64,000 nt of DNA, taken from contig CABIXN010000003.1 in assembly GCA_902362715.1 (NCBI GenBank), positions 123,348 through 187,347 of the forward strand, given 5' to 3'. This DNA comes from Lachnospiraceae bacterium (GTDB taxonomy: Bacteria > Bacillota > Clostridia > Lachnospirales > Lachnospiraceae). Made by a program: the position numbers and the translations under genes. Below, piece after piece: positions 16,077 to 23,869 of the stretch; the stretch's first letter is position 1; every line of letters begins with the position of its first letter. The notes beneath the pieces are model-generated. The model saw only the letters and a program-made list of their open reading frames with translations, was not told where the DNA came from and ran no database searches.

Positions 16077-16916
16077 ATGAACCCAAAGGATAGAAAACCA
16101 TATCCTCTGACAGAGGAAGAAAAGAAAAGCCCGGTTGCGAAATTTTACAGAGAAACCCTTGCCTGCCCGAATCCAAAGCTGATGGAAATTCTGGCCCGGG
16201 GGCCCATGGATCCCTCAAAAGCGCTGATGCCGGAACAGATAGAAAAAATGTATGAACCGGGATATATGGAAGTGGAAACAGGATACTGTATCCTTCCAAA
16301 CGGAGCTGGATATGTAGCGGTTAATAATGTATTTCCGGGAGTTACCATAGAGATGATGCAGTGGTGGTTTGCGTGGCATGCATTGGAGCAGATACGCTAT
16401 AGAATCTGGAATCCCCTGTGTCATCCAACCATTGCAGTGGCAGATATTGACAGAGACTATATCAAAGATCCTAATGTGCCGCTGGCAAAGAAATCTCAGG
16501 GAGTTGTACATTTTGTAGTGGAAGATATCGGAGGCGGGGAGCAGAATATTCTGATACATTTTCTGGATCATGACCAGATGGAGGGAATCTCCGACGAAAA
16601 ACTGGAAGCGACTCATCAGACGGTATTCGGCGGTTACGGAATCGTATCCAGCAGGGGAAAAGATGCCCCCATTGATAAGGCTCCGGCTATTATGATGCAT
16701 TTCTGCCGGGAAACAGAAGAAGGTGTGGAATTCCGTACCCGTTTCTGGGTGGGCTACCGCTGGAATAAAGGAAAACCAATGTGTGTGCTGCCGCCGGGAT
16801 TATCTGTACCGGAAGTAGTTCCCATGGGGCTTGCATTTCATAATGTAGAAGAGTATTCTCATCTGGCAAGTATCCTGCCGGAGGTGTATGCAGAGTTTGG
16901 GAAAGATCCAATTTAA
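16077..16916 (+). CDS. PhlG-type C-C hydrolase (2,4-diacetylphloroglucinol / phloretin hydrolase family)
   Basis: 279 residues, close to the usual family length. The family hydrolyses C-C bonds next to aryl ketones using one metal: PhlG removes acetyl from 2,4-diacetylphloroglucinol, and the Eubacterium ramulus phloretin hydrolase is a relative. The metal ligands of PhlG (His, Glu, then His-x3-Glu) have counterparts at H116, E149, H255 and E259 with matching spacings, in the segments NPLCHP, VVED and AFHNVEEYSHL. It is last in the ferredoxin/flavoprotein operon, 12 bases after the flavoprotein stop, behind AAGGAGGAG. The substrate is probably a cyclic or aryl 1,3-diketone, perhaps made by the reductase; this is inference. 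Confidence 0.88.
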   Translation: MNPKDRKPYPLTEEEKKSPVAKFYRETLACPNPKLMEILARGPMDPSKALMPEQIEKMYEPGYMEVETGYCILPNGAGYVAVNNVFPGVTIEMMQWWFAWHALEQIRYRIWNPLCHPTIAVADIDRDYIKDPNVPLAKKSQGVVHFVVEDIGGGEQNILIHFLDHDQMEGISDEKLEATHQTVFGGYGIVSSRGKDAPIDKAPAIMMHFCRETEEGVEFRTRFWVGYRWNKGKPMCVLPPGLSVPEVVPMGLAFHNVEEYSHLASILPEVYAEFGKDPI

Positions 16917-16930
16917 TGTGACATAGGAGG

Positions 16931-16976
16931 GCAGCTGCTGTAAAGGGTTTTAATTCCCTTTACAGCAGCTGCTTTT
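16931..16976 (+). terminator. Strong terminator of the ferredoxin operon
   Basis: A perfect 17-base stem (16931-16947 with 16956-16972), an eight-base loop and TTTT. It closes the operon and separates it from the convergent MFS gene. Confidence 0.9.
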
Positions 16977-17052
16977 AAAAAGTTGGTAAAAAATAGAATG
17001 GCGAAATTAATGTTTATATCATATAAAATGCTTTACAGAATGGTTTTTGCTG

Positions 17053-18411
17053 TTAAAGTGTTTCCCCTTTTTTAATATCTCTGAACATCAAACAGAAAAT
17101 CATCATTACTACCGCACAGACCAGCGGAACTTTGAAACAATTTACCATACCTGTAGAATTTATAATGGCTCCCATCAGACCATTGGCGATTGTATTTCCG
17201 AAAATACCTGCTACTCCCAAAAAAGACATGCCGCTGGCGATTTCTTCTGGTTTTAAAACATTAAGCGGGTAGGTATACGGAACAATCTGCTGGCAGCTGT
17301 TTACACTGCCCATGGGAAGAATACTGATCATGCCGAAAACAAATGGTATTCCGGCAACTATCGGCATACCTGTCATGAACAGCAGTACACCGCCTGCCAG
17401 ACTGGCAATTCCCCAGAACAGTACCAGGGGGCGGTATTTTAACGTTTTGGCGGCATACTGACCAAAAATTAAAGTCAGAACAGCGGCGATAATCAGGGAA
17501 GGCGTTGTGAGAAAACCGGCCCGGACAGAGTCTACACCGCCGAATGCCTGCACATAGGAAGGCAGATAGTTAAAGGCTGCGTTGGCGATACTGAAAAACA
17601 GAGAAATCATAAAAACAGATAAAAAGTATTTGTTTTTCAATATACGAACCGGGAAAATAGGATCCTGGCTTTTTTTCTCACAGACAAGCAGGAGCAGGAT
17701 GCCAATAATAGTTATGATAATTAAAAGGATATTGACCGGACTGGTCCATCCCGATGCAGGTCCCCAGCTCATAACCAGTCCGAAGGGGATCAGAAAAACG
17801 CAGGTAAAGATGGAGCCGCCGATATCCATAGGCTTTCCGCTGTCTGCTTTCTGGCTTTTTGGTATTCCATATATGGCCAGAATAATTGTTATTACTAATA
17901 TTGGCAGCGAAATATAGTATTCCAGACGCCAGCCTGCTGCCGTGGAGCAGAAGATGCCAGCCAGGGGCGCGGCAATCATCATAGCAACGGTAGATGCGCT
18001 CTGGGCAAATCCGGAATATTTTGTAGCATCCTGACTGCCGAATACATCGCTCATTAATACAAAAGAGTTGGTTACCCATAAGCCCCAGGCAATTCCGGAA
18101 ACTGTCCGGGCGATAACATACACCCAGAAATTTGGGACGAAAGTGGCTGCTGCATAAGAAACTGTATATAAGATCAGTGCAAAAATAAAAAGCTGCTTCC
18201 GTCCGAATTTTTCTCCCAGTTTTCCGCTGATAGGCATAATTGCGCATCTTGCGGCACTTTCTAGGGTAAAAATCATACTGACAGATAGTAACGCATCATA
18301 CTCACCGGCCACTGCATATCCCAAAACCCCAATACCGGATATTAAAAACATTGCCATAAAGTTTGCAATTAAAATAGCAAAAAACCCAATCATTTTTCTG
18401 CTTTGCTGCAT
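17053..18411 (-). CDS. MFS transporter (multidrug/DHA2-like)
   Basis: 452-residue integral membrane protein with about 12-14 hydrophobic helices. The family loop motif is present as GKLGEKFGRKQLF around residues 70-82, and RTVSGIAWGLW resembles motif C of antiporters. The start is ATG 18411 behind AAGGAGG. It is third in the acyl-CoA dehydrogenase/hotdog transcript, whose sigma-54 promoter is at 20104-20119, so it likely imports the pathway substrate or exports a product. The substrate is unknown. Confidence 0.85.
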   Translation of the reverse strand: MQQSRKMIGFFAILIANFMAMFLISGIGVLGYAVAGEYDALLSVSMIFTLESAARCAIMPISGKLGEKFGRKQLFIFALILYTVSYAAATFVPNFWVYVIARTVSGIAWGLWVTNSFVLMSDVFGSQDATKYSGFAQSASTVAMMIAAPLAGIFCSTAAGWRLEYYISLPILVITIILAIYGIPKSQKADSGKPMDIGGSIFTCVFLIPFGLVMSWGPASGWTSPVNILLIIITIIGILLLLVCEKKSQDPIFPVRILKNKYFLSVFMISLFFSIANAAFNYLPSYVQAFGGVDSVRAGFLTTPSLIIAAVLTLIFGQYAAKTLKYRPLVLFWGIASLAGGVLLFMTGMPIVAGIPFVFGMISILPMGSVNSCQQIVPYTYPLNVLKPEEIASGMSFLGVAGIFGNTIANGLMGAIINSTGMVNCFKVPLVCAVVMMIFCLMFRDIKKGETL

Positions 18412-18495
18412 AAAAACCTCCTTTTCCAAGGCCGGGCCGGATCAGAGCTAACGCTCCGGATGGAGGCACATTTTTTTTGCTCTGTCCGGCGTCCC

Positions 18496-18912
18496 TTATA
18501 GATAGATTGTTAGCAGTGCGCTGCAGACTAAGTCTCCGCTTACTGCTGCAGTTGTCTGAAATGTATAAAAACGTTTATCCCTGCTTAAAAAATGGGCATG
18601 AAGGAAAAGCTGGTCGCCGGGATATACAGGATGCAGAAAGTCTGCGTTTTGTATACCGGAGAAAATCGGGAGCCTGCCGGATTCCTGTTCTGAAAGACAC
18701 AGGGCGCAGGTCTGTGCCAGTGCTTCGATGATTAACACTCCCGGAAATACAGGATTGCCCGGAAAATGCCCCTGAAAACAGGGTTCTGATGCGGCTACAG
18801 ATTTTAATGCGGTACTGTCATTTCTGCTGAGTGAGAGAATGGAATCAATCATCAGCATAGGCGCTCTGTGGGGCAGCCTGGAAAAAACATCTGTATGAAT
18901 CTGTTTATTCAT
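18496..18912 (-). CDS. FabZ/FabA-like hotdog dehydratase
   Basis: 138-residue protein of the 3-hydroxyacyl dehydratase hotdog family. The substrate-loop LPHRAPMLMID carries the FabZ catalytic His, and GHFPGNPVFPGVLIIEALAQ carries the catalytic acidic residue on the central helix. It lacks a strong ribosome site and starts four bases after the acyl-CoA dehydrogenase stop, so it is translated by coupling. FabZ normally lies in fatty-acid synthesis operons. Here it sits between an acyl-CoA dehydrogenase and a transporter in a catabolic regulon, so hydration or dehydration of a CoA-bound intermediate is more likely than lipid synthesis. Confidence 0.8.
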   Translation of the reverse strand: MNKQIHTDVFSRLPHRAPMLMIDSILSLSRNDSTALKSVAASEPCFQGHFPGNPVFPGVLIIEALAQTCALCLSEQESGRLPIFSGIQNADFLHPVYPGDQLFLHAHFLSRDKRFYTFQTTAAVSGDLVCSALLTIYL

Positions 18913-18916
18913 GGTT

Positions 18917-20056
18917 TTAATAGCGCCTTAAAACCTGGCCGGAGATGACTACTCTTTGGACTTCGTTTGTACCCTCATAAATCTGAAGAATTTTAGAATC
19001 CCGCAGCAGTTTTTCCACAGGATACTCCCTGCTGTAACCATAACCACCCAGAATCTGTATCGCTTCTCCGGCATTTTTAAATGCCACATCTGCAGCATAG
19101 CATTTTGCAATGGCTGCTTCTCTGCTGTAAGGCATATGAGCCTCTGCAAGACAGAGAGTATGTACAATCATCTGACGTGCTGTTTCAACTCCGATTTCCA
19201 TATCTGCCAGTTTAAACTGGATGGCCTGTAACTTGGCGATAGGCGCGCCGAAACACTGTCTTTGCTTTGCGTAAACCGCAGCTTCGTCGATACAGCGCTG
19301 AGCGACGCCCACAGCGCTGGCTCCCACAAACGGGCGGGCCAGATCCAGTGTCTGCATGGCATATTTGAATCCTTCTCCTTCTTTTCCTAATAAATGATCT
19401 TCCGGAATGCGCACATCTTCAAACACTAAAGATGCAGTATCAGAGGAGCGCAGTCCCATCTTATCCTCATGTTTGTCAACGGAAAATCCCGGACGGTTTC
19501 GTTCCACAATAAATGCGGAGATTCCCTTTACCCCTTTTGTTTTGTCTGTCAGGGCAAATACTACAAAAATATCTGCATAGGTGCTGTTTGTAATAAAACA
19601 TTTGGAGCCGTTGATAACATATTCATTTCCGTCCTTTACGGCAGTTGTCCGGGTTGCCGCCGCATCAGAGCCGGCGTCTGCCTCTGTCAGGGCAAAGGCG
19701 CCAAGGCCGCCTCCCACGATAACGTCAGAGTACATTTTTTTCTGTTCCGGGGTTCCGTGCATCAGCACCGGTTTCAGGCTGAGTGTAGTACCCATTAAAG
19801 TAGTGGCAAAGCCCAGATCATATTTTGCGAATTCTTCCATAACAGCGGCCACTGTTACATAGTCAATGCCGCTTCCACCGAATTCTTCCGGAATCTCAAG
19901 ACAGTGATATCCGATTTCCATGGCTTTTTTTACTGTATCCAGAGGAAAGGTTCCATCTTTATCCCACTGTGCCGCAAAAGGCTTGATTTCCTTTTCACAG
20001 AAGTCGTGTGCCATTTTCACGATGTCTTTCTGATCTTCGTTTAACATGTATCCCAT
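18917..20056 (-). CDS. Acyl-CoA dehydrogenase
   Basis: 379 residues, typical short-chain acyl-CoA dehydrogenase length. The FAD-binding segment ALTEADAGSDAAATRT and the C-terminal IYEGTNEVQR, whose Glu is the catalytic base in this family, are both present, along with the QFGAPIAKLQAIQF-type segment (here CFGAPIAKLQAIQFKLADM). The start is ATG 20056 behind AAGGAGG; an in-frame ATG at 20086 would fall close to the predicted transcription start. It oxidises an acyl-CoA to the 2-enoyl-CoA with electrons passed to EtfAB, encoded at 21717-23545. It is first in a three-gene transcript driven by a sigma-54 promoter. Confidence 0.93.
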   Translation of the reverse strand: MGYMLNEDQKDIVKMAHDFCEKEIKPFAAQWDKDGTFPLDTVKKAMEIGYHCLEIPEEFGGSGIDYVTVAAVMEEFAKYDLGFATTLMGTTLSLKPVLMHGTPEQKKMYSDVIVGGGLGAFALTEADAGSDAAATRTTAVKDGNEYVINGSKCFITNSTYADIFVVFALTDKTKGVKGISAFIVERNRPGFSVDKHEDKMGLRSSDTASLVFEDVRIPEDHLLGKEGEGFKYAMQTLDLARPFVGASAVGVAQRCIDEAAVYAKQRQCFGAPIAKLQAIQFKLADMEIGVETARQMIVHTLCLAEAHMPYSREAAIAKCYAADVAFKNAGEAIQILGGYGYSREYPVEKLLRDSKILQIYEGTNEVQRVVISGQVLRRY

Positions 20057-20103
20057 AGTATTGTCCTCCTTAAAATTAGTTTTCACTTGTTACGTTTTTT
20101 TAG

Positions 20104-20119
20104 AGCAATCTGCATGCCA
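20104..20119 (-). promoter_or_regulatory. Sigma-54 promoter (acyl-CoA dehydrogenase operon)
   Basis: Minus-strand TGGCATGCAGATTGCT matches TGGCAY-N5-TTGCW exactly. Predicted transcription start is near 20093, giving a short leader to the ATG at 20056. Confidence 0.85.
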
Positions 20120-20195
20120 GAAAAATACAGTGTATTTGTGCTGTCCCTGTTAAGAAAGCGTTTACTTTTTGCATTTGGTGTATAAAAAAGAAACA

Positions 20196-20213
20196 AAATG
20201 AAGCCATTCATTT
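20196..20213 (-). terminator. Weak terminator after CoA-transferase gene
   Basis: On the minus strand AAATGAA-TGGC-TTCATTT is followed by TGTTTCTTTTTT. The stem is short and AT-rich. Confidence 0.4.
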
Positions 20214-20231
20214 ACTTATAAAAATAAAAAA

Positions 20232-21536
20232 TTACAATAAATGAAGTATTTTGGCTGACTCTATTAATTCATCTCTAAAATCCGGATGGGCCAGACTGAT
20301 CAGTGCCCTGGCTCTGTCGGACATAGACAGGGTTTTTAAATTGATGCACCCGTATTCTGTGGCCACATACTGAATGTCTGCCCGGGCGGTGGTAACGGCG
20401 GATCCGGGGGGAAGGTTCCCCACAATCCGGCTGGAGCGGCCGCATTTATTTTCAATGGTACTTGTAAGGGCGATAAAGGATTTTCCGCCTTTGGACATCT
20501 GCGCTCCACGGACGTAATCCACCTGTCCACCGGTGGCGCTCTGCTGTTTGCCGCCAAGACAGTCGGCGGCTGCCTGGCCGTACAGATCTATGGACATGGC
20601 AGTGTTTACACTGATCATATTGTCGTTGCGGGCGATGACGGAAGGGTCATTTACCATATGAAAAGGAGCAAAATAAATATCTTCATTCTGATTGACGTAA
20701 TCATAAAGCTCTTTTGTTCCAAGGGCGAAAGATGTTACTGTTTTTCCTTTCATGTAGTTTTTCCGCCTGTTGGTTACAACACCGGATTTCATCAGATCCA
20801 TCATGGAATCTGTAAGCATTTCTGTATGAATACCAAGATCATTATGATTTCCAAGACCGTAGCCGATGGCATTTGAAATGCCTCCCAGTCCGAGCTGTAT
20901 CGTTGCACCGTCGGGAATCAGTTTTACGATATGTCCGGAAAGGGTACGCAGCGTATCGTCAAAGGACAGATTAGGCATGGCAAATATTTCGTCATCTGCT
21001 TCTGTTATGATATCTGCCTGTGAAACGTGAATGCAGCTGCTTTCACCGTGGACGAAGGGGGCATTTTTATTTACCTGTAAAACCACCCGGTGAGAGAGCT
21101 GGCGGATATAGTCATGAAACGTGCTGCCATAGGCGCCGTAACTCATAAAACCTTTTTCGTCAGGAGGAGAAACCTCCAGAAAAGCAATATTGGGGCGGGC
21201 GATTTCGCGGCACCATAAGCGGATCTGGCTTAAATGGAGCGAAGTAAAACGGGTCTGGCCGTTTTTGATACCGGTATGCTCTCCGGGACCGGCAAAATAA
21301 CTGAGAGTAGAAAAGTGTCCACGGGCTTCGGGCAGAAAAAACGGCAGGATTCTGGGAGTAAGGCCGTGGCAGATTAAAACATCCTCAAGCTCCGCTCTGC
21401 GCTCATATAATGCTTCCGCAAGTTTAAAAGCAATGCTGGAGGCTGTTCCGATGTAGACCCGGTCACCGCTTCCCACTATTTTAACTGCATCAGATACCGG
21501 ACGTAATTTTTCCTGATAAAGCTGTTTCCAATCCAT
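20232..21536 (-). CDS. Acetyl-CoA hydrolase/transferase family CoA-transferase (4-hydroxybutyrate CoA-transferase-like)
   Basis: 434 residues, in the range of 4-hydroxybutyrate and butyryl-CoA:acetate CoA-transferases. The catalytic Glu lies in GIHTEM (E239), and the conserved C-terminal GGQVDYVRGAQMSKGGKSFIAL-like region begins at about 341. The enzyme moves CoA from acetyl-CoA or another thioester onto a carboxylic acid substrate without ATP. It is a single-gene transcript with its own sigma-54 promoter at 21590-21605, divergent from etfBA. Alongside the dehydratase homologue at 23870 it would activate a hydroxy- or oxo-acid for the following CoA-dependent steps. Confidence 0.9.
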   Translation of the reverse strand: MDWKQLYQEKLRPVSDAVKIVGSGDRVYIGTASSIAFKLAEALYERRAELEDVLICHGLTPRILPFFLPEARGHFSTLSYFAGPGEHTGIKNGQTRFTSLHLSQIRLWCREIARPNIAFLEVSPPDEKGFMSYGAYGSTFHDYIRQLSHRVVLQVNKNAPFVHGESSCIHVSQADIITEADDEIFAMPNLSFDDTLRTLSGHIVKLIPDGATIQLGLGGISNAIGYGLGNHNDLGIHTEMLTDSMMDLMKSGVVTNRRKNYMKGKTVTSFALGTKELYDYVNQNEDIYFAPFHMVNDPSVIARNDNMISVNTAMSIDLYGQAAADCLGGKQQSATGGQVDYVRGAQMSKGGKSFIALTSTIENKCGRSSRIVGNLPPGSAVTTARADIQYVATEYGCINLKTLSMSDRARALISLAHPDFRDELIESAKILHLL

Positions 21537-21589
21537 AAGTCATGTTTCCTTTCTGTTCTGATTTTGTTTTGAATGATGAAATGTAAAAA

Positions 21590-21605
21590 TGCAAAAGGTA
21601 TGCCA
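21590..21605 (-). promoter_or_regulatory. Sigma-54 promoter (CoA-transferase gene)
   Basis: Minus-strand TGGCATACCTTTTGCA, an exact TGGCAT-N5-TTGCA match. Only 40 bases separate it from the divergent sigma-54 promoter of etfBA. Confidence 0.88.
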
Positions 21606-21645
21606 GTTTAGCTGAAAAAGTAAAAAAATGGCAGAAATTAGAAAG

Positions 21646-21661
21646 TGGCATATCTTTTGCA
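21646..21661 (+). promoter_or_regulatory. Sigma-54 promoter (etfBA)
   Basis: TGGCATATCTTTTGCA, an exact TGGCAT-N5-TTGCA match; transcription is expected to start near 21672, 45 bases before the etfB ATG. Confidence 0.9.
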
Positions 21662-21716
21662 TGAAAGTCAGAGGAAGATATGAAACATATACAAAAAATT
21701 TCAGGAGGTATTAGCT

Positions 21717-22520
21717 ATGAACATGCTTGTTTGTGTGAAACAGGTTCCGGATACGACAGAGATTAAAATAGATCCGGTGAAAAACACATTAATCAGAGAC
21801 GGCGTGCCAAGTATTTTAAATCCCTTTGACGGATATGCCCTTGAGGCGGCGGCACGCATCAAGGATCAGAATCCGGAATCGAAGATTGTCGTCATTACTA
21901 TGGGGCCTCCCCAGGCGCAGGCTGTATTAAAAGAAGCCATTGCAATTGCGGCGGATGGTGCATATCTGATATCAGGAAGAAGTTTCGGAGGATCAGATAC
22001 ACTTGCCACCAGTTATATTTTGTCTCAGGCTGTCAAAGAGATTGAAAAGAAAGAAGGGAAATTTGATATTATTTTCTGCGGAAAACAGGCCATAGACGGG
22101 GATACTGCTCAGGTTGGACCGGAAATAGCGGAACATTTGGGGTATCCGCAGGTGACTTATGGACTGGAAGCAGAATTAAAAGAAGACCAGGTCATCGTGA
22201 AAAAAGAAACGGAGGAAGGAGCGGAGCTGATTGGAGTTCAGATGCCATGTGTTCTGACCTTTACAAAACCGGCCTGGGATCCAAGATATCCTACTATGAA
22301 ACGGAAATTAATGGCCAACCGGGCGGAAATTCCGGTGATCAGTGATGAGGAACTGACCTCTATAGACAGAGCCAAAATCGGCTTAAAAGGTTCTCCCACC
22401 AAGGTAAAAAGGACCTTTGTACCCCAGAAGAAACAGGGAGGCGTGATCATAGCGGAAGAAAATGCGGAAGAATCAGCCAGAAAACTGTATCGGCTGCTTG
22501 GCGATGCGGGAATTATGTAA
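21717..22520 (+). CDS. etfB: Electron transfer flavoprotein beta subunit
   Basis: 267 residues. Family signatures include the N-terminal LVCVKQVPDTTEI and the AMP-site segment CGKQAIDGDTAQVGPEIAEHL near residue 123. It pairs with EtfA encoded 14 bases downstream. The heterodimer accepts electrons from the acyl-CoA dehydrogenase at 18917-20056 and passes them on, possibly with flavin-based bifurcation as in other clostridia, though no partner NADH or ferredoxin oxidoreductase is encoded here. The start ATG 21717 is behind AGGAGGT, and the gene is driven by the sigma-54 promoter at 21646. Confidence 0.95.
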   Translation: MNMLVCVKQVPDTTEIKIDPVKNTLIRDGVPSILNPFDGYALEAAARIKDQNPESKIVVITMGPPQAQAVLKEAIAIAADGAYLISGRSFGGSDTLATSYILSQAVKEIEKKEGKFDIIFCGKQAIDGDTAQVGPEIAEHLGYPQVTYGLEAELKEDQVIVKKETEEGAELIGVQMPCVLTFTKPAWDPRYPTMKRKLMANRAEIPVISDEELTSIDRAKIGLKGSPTKVKRTFVPQKKQGGVIIAEENAEESARKLYRLLGDAGIM

Positions 22521-22534
22521 GGAGGTCAGACAAA

Positions 22535-23545
22535 ATGGAAGCAAAAACAAAGGATCTATGGGTGTTTATAGAAACAAATAAAGATGGAAGTGCTAAAAAC
22601 GTAGGGCTTGAACTGCTGACGCCGGGGAGGGCTCTGGCGGGCAGACAGGGCGGAGGGCTCACTGCCGTTGTTATTGGATACAATGTAAAATCTGCCGTGC
22701 AGGCGGCGGATATCTATGGGGCGGACACCATAATTACAGTAGACGGGCCTGAATATCAGGACTATACAACGGATGCTTATACCCATGCAATCTGTAAGCT
22801 GGTGGAAAAGTACGGCCCCACAAGTATGCTGATTGGAGCTACCAACAACGGCCGTGATCTTGGCCCGAGGGTGGCCTGCCGATTGAAGACAGGTCTGACT
22901 GCAGACTGCACAAGTCTGGATATAGATGAAGAATCAGGAAATGTGGCCTGGACCAGACCAGCTTTTGGTGGAAATCTCATGGCAACGATTTTATGTCCGG
23001 ATCACAGGCCGCAGATTGGAACCGTACGGCCAGGTGTATTTAAAAAAGGGCAGGAGACGGAAAGGAGTGCAGTCATTATCCGGGAAGATATTCCTGTAGA
23101 TCAAAAAGATATCCGGACACAGATCCTTGAAGTTATCCGGGATATGAATGAGGAAAACGTAGATCTGGAGGGAGCAGAAATTATTGTATCCGGAGGCAGA
23201 GGTGTAGGAGGACCGGAAGGGTTTGAGGTAATAAAAAAACTGGCGGATGAGCTGGGAGCAGTTGTGGGGGCATCCAGAGCCGCAGTGGATTTAGGATGGA
23301 TTTCCCATACCCATCAGGTAGGGCAGACAGGAAAGACTGTGGGACCGAAGCTGTATATTGCCTGTGGTATTTCCGGCGCTATTCAGCATCTAGCGGGAAT
23401 GAGCAGTTCGGATTGTATTGTTGCAGTCAATAAAGATCCGGATGCTCCGATATTCGGCGCGGCAGATTACGGAATCGTTGGAAATCTGTTTGAGGTTCTT
23501 CCTGTGCTGACGGAAGAAATTCAAAAAAGCAGAAAACTTATCTGA
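22535..23545 (+). CDS. etfA: Electron transfer flavoprotein alpha subunit
   Basis: 336 residues. The C-terminal FAD-binding domain is recognisable by GASRAAVDLGW, QVGQTGKTVGPKLYIACGIS and IVAVNKDPDAPIF. There is no N-terminal ferredoxin extension, so it is the simple form. It starts at ATG 22535 behind AAGGAGG, 14 bases after etfB. Together with EtfB it shuttles electrons from acyl-CoA oxidation. The transcript is followed by tandem palindromic repeats before the dehydratase gene. Confidence 0.95.
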   Translation: MEAKTKDLWVFIETNKDGSAKNVGLELLTPGRALAGRQGGGLTAVVIGYNVKSAVQAADIYGADTIITVDGPEYQDYTTDAYTHAICKLVEKYGPTSMLIGATNNGRDLGPRVACRLKTGLTADCTSLDIDEESGNVAWTRPAFGGNLMATILCPDHRPQIGTVRPGVFKKGQETERSAVIIREDIPVDQKDIRTQILEVIRDMNEENVDLEGAEIIVSGGRGVGGPEGFEVIKKLADELGAVVGASRAAVDLGWISHTHQVGQTGKTVGPKLYIACGISGAIQHLAGMSSSDCIVAVNKDPDAPIFGAADYGIVGNLFEVLPVLTEEIQKSRKLI

Positions 23546-23562
23546 CAGTATACAAGAGATAC

Positions 23563-23802
23563 AGCGGAGTGCATTTTTTATACAATGGGAACCTTGTTCC
23601 CATTGTATAAAAACGCTCCGCGAGGAGGCGCACAGGCGCGAAGATGAAAAAAGCCGCAGGCGGCCGCGCCAGGCGCAAGAATGTGCCAGAGCACATTCTA
23701 TTTAGAATGGGAACCTTGTTTCCAGTGTATAAAAACACCCCCCATGAAGGAGCACCGGCGTGAAAATGAAAAATGCCGCAGGCGGCCGCGCCGGGCGCAA
23801 AA
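23563..23802. repeat. Two tandem copies of a palindromic intergenic element
   Basis: Copy A (about 23563-23690) has GCGGAG, then a long near-perfect hairpin on ATACAATGGGAA/TTCCCATTGTAT, then ACGCTCCGC, a GCCGCAGGCGG segment, and AGAATGTGC/GCACATTCT at 23679-23700. Copy B (about 23700-23802) repeats the same order with mismatches and ends just before the sigma-54 promoter. Copy A may also terminate etfBA. No protein-coding content is supported. Confidence 0.7.
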
Positions 23803-23804
23803 AC

Positions 23805-23820
23805 TGGCATGACGATTGCT
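23805..23820 (+). promoter_or_regulatory. Sigma-54 promoter (dehydratase to E1 beta operon)
   Basis: TGGCATGACGATTGCT fits TGGCAY-N5-TTGCW. The predicted start near 23831 leaves a leader of about 40 bases before the ATG at 23870. Confidence 0.87.
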
Positions 23821-23869
23821 TCATAATAAAGTGATAACAAAAGCAGATGAAAATAAGAAAGGAGATCAT

